DNA from: Lunularia cruciata | Lineage: Eukaryota; Streptophyta; Marchantiopsida; Lunulariales; Lunulariaceae | NCBI GenBank assembly: GCA_948567375.1 | Contig: OX419756.1 | Span: 27,542,333-27,606,332 of the forward strand | DNA length: 64,000 nucleotides | Reading direction: 5' to 3' | Shown here: in pieces, positions 57,909-64,000 of the stretch | Layout of the letters: each line of letters begins with the position of its first letter | Numbering within the stretch: the first letter of the stretch is position 1 | The notes under the pieces: generated by a model | Database searches by the model: none | Told to the model about the DNA's origin: nothing | The model's input: only the letters and a program-made list of their open reading frames with translations | Program-made: the position numbers and the translations under genes

Positions 57909-59455
57909 ACTTCCTATATCCTTCCCCTGCAGCTCAATTCCTGTCGCCAATCTCCAACCTCTTCAGGATACTCAGGAGAAAATGTGTTCGCTGCTCACCA
58001 ACTCCGTCGTACAATGTAGAGGGCAAGGCACTACCAACCGAGCTCATCATTCAGTTACTAGCATTCCTTGTCATTGAGTTCCTTCCAGGTAGCATCACGT
58101 TACCACTGTTTCTCCTCACCACATTCAAAGCAAAGAAAGTTAGTCCACTAGTCGTCACTGAACCCTTCCATCAACTTGATTTCTCACTTCCTTAAGTTTT
58201 AGTTCGAAGATATTGAACCTGGGTCCGTATCGATGAGGAAAATTGAGTCAAATTTTCCAAGTCAGTGCGAAGTAGCATGTATTTTATTGGCCACACTTTG
58301 ATATGTTGGGGGTCAAAAGTATCTACAGATGTTTTGACGTGCAGCATGACATAGCATGGTATAGTTGTCGCTTTCCAGAAATATGGCTATCGGAGAAAGG
58401 ACCCTTTGAGTAAGAATAGAACTTGTCATATCCTTATGGACAATATATGCCTCAAGAATTCAGAGACCTATTGACAATGTTCATAGATTAACTAACTCGA
58501 CAAGAATGCGACTAGATTGAGTTTTCATTAACCTATAGTATGAAATGCTACAGCAGCATATTACATCAGTTAGGCAAGTAGGTTCTGGCCCCTCCCTAAA
58601 TTCTCTTGCAGTCCTATGAGATACTTTTCATCTTGAGACCTAGCTTATGGTTAGAATGCGCAGGACCAGAATATATCCAATGTTTGTCTGGAATCAAGAA
58701 AGAAAGTGGGCTATGTCCTCTTGTTATGAAGAGAACTTCCCTCTGAGTGCAGGTGAAGTTGCCTTCAACACAGTACAAAAGAGAGAATGCTGAGGAAAGA
58801 AAGAGTGTGGCCTGTACGTATGTGACTTTGCCATTCTTGTGTCAAGTGATTGTAGTGACTTTGCCCTTCTTGTGTTCATAACCTTGGTCCGTAAGTTGTA
58901 ACGAGGTCATGGTCTGTCCGGTGTTTAACCGGACTGCCTCCGGCCAAGAAATAAACTCCTTCCATCTGTTTGCGGCTTAAACCCCCAGTCATGCCGCAAA
59001 CTTGGCCTAGGGTTCACAGTCCGCATTTCTTTCTGGGATCGGTCACCAGACGCACCTCATTAGGTCCATGGAAGCAACTGAAATCAATAGTGGCGTGCTT
59101 GATGCGAACGGACGTAAGCTACTCATGAAAACTACTGGAAAGAAAAGCACCGGCGGGGTTACTATCCGCTAGTGAATTCCTACTGCCGACAAGTCCACAG
59201 AGCCGGAACAGTCGCTCGCACCGAAGGTAGTACGACAAGCGAGGGGACTAGATTCTCAAACTTCTTACTATCAGCAGTGGGTTTCAAAGATTATTTAGTA
59301 GTAAAAGAGCACCCTTGGAAACAGTCTGCTCCTGGAAATCACATTGATTTCGTCACAAGTCGTAGCATACATAAGCATTGGCATAGAATCGGTCAAATTG
59401 CCTGAAATAATTTGCAGAGAACTTTGTTTCAGCAAGCCGGTTTACGAGCTCAGCC
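57909..59455. promoter_or_regulatory. Divergent intergenic region between GPP-like and THO6-like genes
   Basis: No gene seen. It should hold both promoters. GTGACTTTGCCATTCTTGTG and GTGACTTTGCCCTTCTTGTG form a near-identical pair about 34 bp apart near 58830-58876, and 58917-58933 is a short hairpin (TCCGGT...ACCGGA). Neither can be tied to a known factor. Confidence 0.4.
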
Positions 59456-62400
59456 ATGGTTGGAGCAGAATCGAAGCTCGGTGATTGCCGAGATTGGAAA
59501 GAAGGAGAGTACAAGGCCTCCTTAGCAGCAGAACGAGTTGCCAAATCCCGAACTGTGTTTTCCACAATTTTCACTCCATCTGAAACTTCTTCTCCGGATA
59601 TGGTGGCCACGGCTACCAACGATGGTCGAGTTGCAATATACTCTATCAAGCCTCCTGATCGTTCTCAAGTACTGACGTCAACTTTTTCGTTCACGTCTCG
59701 TTTAGTATATAAGTGCTGCTGGATCTTTAGAAATGTGGTTGCCAAATACCTGAAAGGTGTGTGCCTCATTGCGCTTAATCATATCGGCAGATATAGTTCT
59801 CTTGCTGTCAAATGCATTCAGTAGCTTGGGCATGGAACTGTTGATTGTGAGCAGTGTCAAGATGCAGGAGACAACCTTACCTAGTGTTGGGAGAGAGGCA
59901 ATTAGAGAGGGAAAAGCCTGTAATTTGTCGCAAATGGCCCAGTTAAATTCTCAGCTCTTCAGAACTACGTGAAAACTAGGAAGTAGCCACAAGGAGATTA
60001 GAATCCAGTGCACAAAGCGTCACGGCAAGGTTGATTAATGCGCTGATCGTGAAGTTGGTTTATTGAGGTATCTAGATGTGTGTTTTTATTGCGAGTAATT
60101 TCGTAGAGAGCGGCAGAGGGTCTCCGAGTCTTCTGTGAATACGTTCCAGTATTGAAGCTCTAATTCCCTTCATACATGACTTCTGAAATGAATTCTTGAT
60201 GCTATTTTCTACTTGCAGCTAAAAAAAGTGGACGAGAATGACCTTCAATGGTAATGGCAATTTCTTGGATACAGTGCTTGACTTGCGTGCTGTGAGATGA
60301 ATGTACGGAAGCTTCCCCTCTGGGTTTTAATACTCGCTCTATATTTCTAGAACGCAATAGATTGGTCTTCTGACAGGATTAAAATGCCCCACGTGTTAAA
60401 CTTTTGCTCTAATTCAACTTTGAAACATGATGGTGACAGTCCAGCAACGGAGGAACCATTGATTAATTTGGGCAGACATGATGGACCTGCCTACGATCTG
60501 CTATTATATGCAGATGAAGACAATACATTGCTTCTGAGGTGTGTTTTAGGCCCCTTAACCAACCCATCACTGTACCTTGAGGTTCTTACACCAGTTCACA
60601 TTCTGACAAGTGATAAAGCTCATACACACCATTTCTGCTAATTTTTCTGGCGTTCAAATCGGTCGGACCACTGTGTTTTGACTATCATCTCCACAGTTGT
60701 GGTGATGACGGTCGCATACAAGTATGGGACTGGGGACAAGTTTTGGAGAGTATACGAGCTGGAGAAAAATCTGGTATGTGAGCTGAATCAGTCACTGTTT
60801 TGTCGGCTCTTGCACGCATCTCTTTTGGTTTGATGTGAAGGCCAGCGAAGCTTTTCATCATAAAAACAAAAAGGATCAAATGTTCATGTACAGTAGATGA
60901 ATACTAGCATTACATCCGTAAGTTATGTACTGAGAAATGACCACCCCTGTTTGTTTCTAACTCGCAGAAAAACCGTTCATGGATATCAAGAATCCACAAC
61001 AAAAGTAAGCTGGCCGTCACGCAATACCATGTGCACTTTGCTGAAGTTTGCTATGTCTGCTAGGTTTATGATAGCGTTGGTATCTTTCATCACTTCGAAC
61101 TACCTTGTTGTATCTGTGTATGCGTACGTTCAATGTTGGTCGAGTCTGGCTATCAGGTTTCCCAGCAATCGCTTTTAAAGTCCTCAGACTTTGGAATTTC
61201 CTAGCAGCTTGGTAGAAAGTTCTACTTTTGCGGTATAAGAATCATATATGTTTCTACATGCGACTCTTCGGGCGATCTTACAGGGGCCCCCGAAGTGCTC
61301 TCTCACCTATACCAGAGACCAACGCTCTTGCTGCCGATGCACATGTGAGTGGGCTTTCAACATTTATATGGCACGATTAAATGACTTCTCAGGGTTTGTG
61401 AACGCGTGTGAATGTGACCTGTATTGTCGGAATAGAGAATGCTACTTGGGTTGGTATAATTTATACACATTGGATTTACTTGCAGGCCAAGCGTATATTT
61501 TCAGCCGCTGGTGACGGATGTGCATATGAATGGGATATGGTAGGTACAAGCACTATGTTTAATCTTCACTCCACATTTCTTTGAATCAAGGATACTTCAA
61601 GAGCTGATTGCCATGGGCTCATTTGTATTTCTTTTCCCCTCAAACGCTATGTACCGTCATTGTTTGTGTCAGTCTTAATATGACTTCGTGGGACAAGGCG
61701 GTCATTATTCCTCTCACTTTCTCTTATGCACTTTCAAAGTAAGCTAATCAGGATCCTCCATATTCAGGAAACTGGAAAATCAGTGATGGTTTACGATGGA
61801 CACACAGATTACTTACATTGCATCACTTCCAGAGCATCTCAGAAACAGGTACATTTGTTTTCAGGAGAGTCTCTGTAATCGAACTTGGATGCGAACGGTG
61901 AATGCAAGTTGATGATCTGTGAAATTGAATTCTGCTCTTAGCTGTAGATCATGAAGTTGTGATGTAGTGCTTCAAGGTGGTGAAGTTCATGATGACAGCT
62001 TTCTTTTTAGTCTCATCCTTGTTCAAATTGTACGGCTCTCTTAATTTCTACATGGGTTTTGAAAGATTTCTTTTGTCTTATTTTAATCCATTTTGATTTC
62101 AGGTTATTACAGGTTCTGAAGATGGAACTACCGTTATATGGGGTAGGTTGTCAACACTCTTTATGGAAACGGAACTTATTTATAGATCGCTTACAACACT
62201 TAGAGAAAGCTTAGAAAAAGCCTGACTTATATCGACTCTTGCTTCGTGTATACGTGGTAAAAACCCCGTGTTCTAGCGAAGGGTTCCATATTCATACCCT
62301 CAATATATTTGCTATGAAGATTTTTACTACGTTACTTTCGAGTTTCAGAGTTAACTCCGGTCAGACGTGGGGTATGGAACCGGCTTGTTTTCAACGGGCC

Positions 62401-63908
62401 CTGTACTCTACTACTCAATATATTTGTTTGTTTGGACCTTCCTACTCGCTCGATGGTCCTTCTCTGCTTTCAATTTCAGATGCTTATCTGTTGTCTCTGT
62501 GTTCTTCTTCCATGATTTATGCTAGTTCATTGCAGGTGCTACTTATGAAATGTATGAATTTCGTTCTTGCTTCAGCTTATTTTACTCATGTTAGATTCAC
62601 TTCAATTCAATTTGCTAGATTCATTTCAATTTTATTTGCATAAGGTCATGCATGAATTTCATATGCATGTTCTCGGTTGCATACTTAGTGGGTTCTGGAT
62701 CCCCCATCCATAGAACCGCTTCTGCTGCCATTTCACAAGTATATTTGTTTGTATGTACTCACGATTGGCACTGCTGCCAGATTGCAGATCGGGGGATCGT
62801 GTTGCTCTGCTTGACCCTTATAAAGCTTCCAAAGTGTCGAGTCGTGGTAAGGAGAAATCACCGTGGGTTAGCTGCATGGCCTTGGATTCAAGTGAAAACT
62901 GGCTGGTAAGCACATTTCTTCTGATGGTTCCCTTCTTCACAGTTTTATCACTTGGAGCTGTAGTTGCAAACATGTTTCATGGCGATCCGCAGTTGCAGTG
63001 TCTGTTATTCAGTGCAACTTCAGGATAGAGCGACAAAATGGTGAGGATTTACCAGAAGTGATCTGTTCTATTAAAACAAGGTTTGTGGCAATGGAGGACG
63101 CTGCGTCACTCTATGGAGCCTGCCTGGTCTGGATCCCGTGACTCGAATTGCAACCTTTGCTGCTCCCCAAGCAGTTACAATCACGGAAGATCAGGTTATT
63201 ATTTTCTCATCATGCTGATTGAGTAGCTGCTTTTGTCCACCGTGGAGCTTCTTAGTTGCGAAGTCCATCTATGATATTTTAGCGCTCTAGGCTTTTTGCA
63301 CCTGTTGTAGTGTGAACTCAGTGCACCAAGACTAAAGCTGGTCTTTTCTCCTTTGATTATCTTAATACCAAGCATAGAGTTTGTTGGTCATACAACTTGA
63401 AGAGACCACCAATTATCTTCCGCCTTTACTTCCGGTGCTAACAAACTTACTTTTTGCGTTGACCGTGAAAGGAGCATGAAAAGAGGTCCGTGATAATTGA
63501 GTTGTCCAGTATGTCTCGTATTCCAGTGCTGAAAAGAATCAGTTGTACGAAGTAAAGCTGATGTAATCTTGCAGATCGTCACCGTCGGAGCTCAGCCACA
63601 CCTTTCGCGTTGGAGTTTTGGCGGCAACCTCCTCTCACAAATGAAGATTGCTCCACCTTCGGCCTTTTCAGTGTCGGTTCATCCGTCAGGGGTAGGTTCA
63701 CTCTTGTACAGTGACGATTCACTAATTGGAGATAGAACTTCACGATGTTGTTATCTGTCTGAATCACTTTTTCGCTGTCACAATTATGTTGAATCCACTT
63801 GGCTGTCTGGAACTCTGTCAGACAACTGCAGTTGCAGGTTACGGAGGCCTAGTTGATATTATAACCGAGTTTGGGAGTCATCTTTCTTCATTTCGCTGCA
63901 AGCTATAA
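59456..63908 (+). CDS. THO6: THO complex subunit 6 / DWA1-like WD40 protein
   Basis: Twelve exons: 59456-59676, 60440-60538, 60697-60773, 60968-61004, 61284-61344, 61486-61539, 61768-61848, 62103-62142, 62781-62905, 63081-63194, 63575-63691 and 63822-63908. All phases agree and sum to 370 residues, the family's size. ATG 59456 has context GCCATGG. WD40 blades include GPAYDLLLYADEDNTLLLSC then GDDGRIQVWDW, AAGDGCAYEWDM, YDGHTDYLHCITSRA, ITGSEDGTTVIWD, SPWVSCMALDSSENWLV and VAGYGGLVDIITEFGSHLSS near the C-terminus. THO6 is part of the THO/TREX mRNA export complex; the Arabidopsis protein DWA1 is also a CUL4-DDB1 substrate receptor in ABA signalling. The exon 1 donor (GAC|GTCAAC) is weak but is the one that keeps the frame. 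In exon 5 a family Trp (KGPWGALSP) is Arg. Confidence 0.93.
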
Positions 63909-64000
63909 ATTCTCAGTACCTTCGGACCGACGTGGGCAAACGAGACAGGTCTGCTAAACGATCTTGAAATAGACAGATCTCCCAAGTTCTTGATTAGGAG

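Noticed and set aside
59353-59649. 98-residue minus-strand frame opposite THO6 exon 1
   Set aside because: Antisense shadow of a conserved exon.

Overview
The window is nuclear DNA of a land plant. The evidence is GT-AG spliced genes for plant-type proteins (an FHA2-like FHA protein, a GPP-type HAD phosphatase, a THO6/DWA1-type WD40 protein, a DOXC-type 2-oxoglutarate dioxygenase, a LURP-one-related fragment) beside chromodomain Ty3/gypsy elements primed by a tRNA-Met-like PBS. Several of the retroelement families look like ones I associate with bryophytes, lycophytes and ferns, but I cannot name the species.

Positions 1 to about 35,640 are AT-rich, decayed and nested transposable elements. 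Element A (3259-9871, +) and element B (9964-15552, -) are complete LTR retrotransposons with 5-bp target duplications (CCTAT and CAAAA) that I could read directly. Both are chromoviruses. They sit in or beside an older, heavily mutated element D on the + strand. D pieces at 15553-18784 and 27226-30803 read, in order, as gag with two zinc knuckles, protease, a cytosine-5 DNA methyltransferase-like segment, reverse transcriptase, RNase H, integrase and a PHD-finger-like end. D is split inside the methyltransferase-like part by a lone A-family LTR (18785-19516) and by element C (about 19517-27225, -), a different gypsy lineage. A decayed LINE-like RT gene (about 32800-35640, +) ends the block.

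Positions 35,640-42,070 show no recognisable gene, but hold a tRNA-like sequence and four local tandem repeats. From 42 kb on the sequence is a normal gene-bearing region: a 2OG dioxygenase gene (42074-44200, +, middle exon unresolved), a LURP-one-related pseudogene (45239-46399, -), an FHA2-like gene (48897-50528, -), a GPP-like phosphatase gene (53825-57908, -) that carries an intronless, frameshifted UBC27-like pseudogene inside its first intron, and a complete 12-exon THO6/DWA1-like gene (59456-63908, +). The phosphatase and THO6 genes are divergent, about 1.5 kb apart. I see no operon-like or pathway link among the host genes.

The most unusual item is element D: a retrotransposon that seems to have carried its own cytosine methyltransferase and a histone-reader-like finger. 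All coordinates of exons come from reading frames, GT/AG sites, phase agreement and remembered family sequence; no search was run.
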